NCBI GenBank assembly: GCA_964401385.1
Contig: CAYNYF010000129.1
Coordinates: 1-6,198, forward strand
Direction of reading: 5' to 3'
Length of the DNA: 6,198 bases
Source of the DNA: CAYNYF01 sp964401385
GTDB taxonomy: Bacteria; Planctomycetota; Phycisphaerae; SM23-33
The notes under the pieces are model-generated. The model had not been told where the DNA came from. It did no database searches and saw only the letters and a list, made by a program, of their open reading frames with translations. Both the position numbers and the translations under genes were made by a program. Shown here in pieces: positions 5,956-6,198 of the stretch (the stretch's first letter is position 1; every line of letters begins with the position of its first letter).

Positions 5956-6120
5956 GCAACCCACCCTACAAGCATCCCGCATGCAGCAGAGCTGCGAGTT
6001 GCATGCCCCACGAGGCTGCGGTCGGCGGGGGCGTCGGCGGGGCCGTAGCCCCGCCCTACATCTCTATATCTCTGTTGTTGTTCGCGTTGTCCGCGGCTTG
6101 AGAAGGAAAAGGTGGGTTGC
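5956..6120. repeat. Ten-base inverted repeat with ACCCACC core
   Basis: GCAACCCACC (5956-5965) is exactly complementary to GGTGGGTTGC (6111-6120), bounding 165 bp that include two further palindromes. The left arm runs on into CTACA, giving the CCCACCCTACA form common in bacterial extragenic repeats. Such repeats are often associated with REP-associated transposases, none of which is in this window. Confidence 0.4.
6036..6060. repeat. GC-rich REP-like hairpin ending in CCCTACA
   Basis: GGCGGGGC (6036-6043), loop CGTA, and GCCCCGCC (6048-6055) form a perfect eight-pair stem, followed by CTACA. There is no T-run on either side, so it is not a standard terminator. The GGCGGGGC...GCCCCGCCCTACA form is the kind of extragenic palindrome scattered through many planctomycete and other bacterial genomes; that statement comes from general knowledge, not a search. 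Confidence 0.5.
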
Positions 6121-6147
6121 TGGGCAGCCCGGGCGCCGAGCGATTCC

Positions 6148-6198
6148 TCAGGACTTGCTCTCGCCGTTGAGCATCCCGGCGAGAGCCTCTTTCAAGCG
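6148..6198 (-). CDS. C-terminal end of an unidentified protein (partial)
   Basis: Reading leftward from the right edge, one frame gives RLKEALAGMLNGESKS followed by TGA at 6150-6148. The composition (amphipathic, Lys/Glu/Leu/Ala, then a polar tail) is plausible for the end of a soluble protein, and the strand matches the next gene. Sixteen codons are too few to name a family. The same bases hold a perfect ten-base inverted repeat, GCTCTCGCCG (6157-6166) and CGGCGAGAGC (6177-6186), with a ten-base loop. Confidence 0.4.
   Translation of the reverse strand, partial: RLKEALAGMLNGESKS

Larger units (their letters stand above)
5824..6147. other. Gene-free region with REP-like palindromes
   Basis: I see no credible gene in these 324 bases. 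They hold GTAGCAAC twice in a row (5945-5960), GCATGCA (5979-5985) inverted against TGCATGC (6000-6006), a GC-rich hairpin at 6036-6055, and GCAACCCACC (5956-5965) inverted against GGTGGGTTGC (6111-6120). CCCTACA occurs at 5964-5970 and 6054-6060. It is probably extragenic repeat DNA and the 3' flank of the gene ending at 6148. Confidence 0.6.

Noticed and set aside
5820..6048. Small overlapping open frames in the right intergenic region
   Set aside because: Several frames overlap on both strands with no ribosome binding site or recognisable composition, and palindromic repeats cross them.
6090..6147. Terminator for the right-hand gene (GC-rich run followed by CCTTTTCC on the minus strand)
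   Set aside because: The possible stem is short and lies too far from the T-run.

Overview
The window is GC-rich and carries a protein set typical of Planctomycetota. Two secreted repeat proteins are present; the complete one ends in a dockerin-like Ca-binding repeat pair followed by a PEP-CTERM sorting tail. Between them sit two prepilin-like proteins with the H-X9-DG motif. This combination is familiar from Phycisphaerae-like planctomycetes. The lineage is an inference from protein style, as no rRNA or other phylogenetic marker is present.

Layout from left to right: (1) positions 1-1579, minus strand: the N-terminal 526 codons of a large secreted repeat protein, running off the left edge. 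(2) 1580-1928: a divergent intergenic region with a sigma70-like promoter on each strand. (3) 1929-3913, plus strand: two prepilin-like genes with a 4-base ATGA overlap, which are gapless tandem duplicates at a period of 983 bp. (4) 3914-3972: a short convergent gap with a possible terminator hairpin. (5) 3973-5523, minus strand: a complete 516-residue paralogue of gene 1, with signal peptide, about five repeats, a pre-dockerin module, a dockerin pair and a PEP-CTERM tail. (6) 5524-6147: its leader with two hairpins and a strong sigma70-like promoter, then gene-free DNA with a 119-bp inverted-repeat element and several REP-like palindromes ending in CCCTACA. (7) 6148-6198, minus strand: the apparent last 16 codons plus stop of another gene.

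All four main proteins look destined for the cell envelope or outside. The exoproteins would leave through Sec and be held by an exosortase-type system. The prepilin-like proteins would be processed by a PilD-type peptidase and sit in the inner membrane or a pseudopilus. The duplicated pilin pair is enclosed by duplicated exoproteins, and the two exoprotein genes share a block about 95% identical in DNA. This suggests a locus built by repeated local duplication. Whether the proteins act together is unproven. I saw no CRISPR array, tRNA, rRNA or transposase gene.
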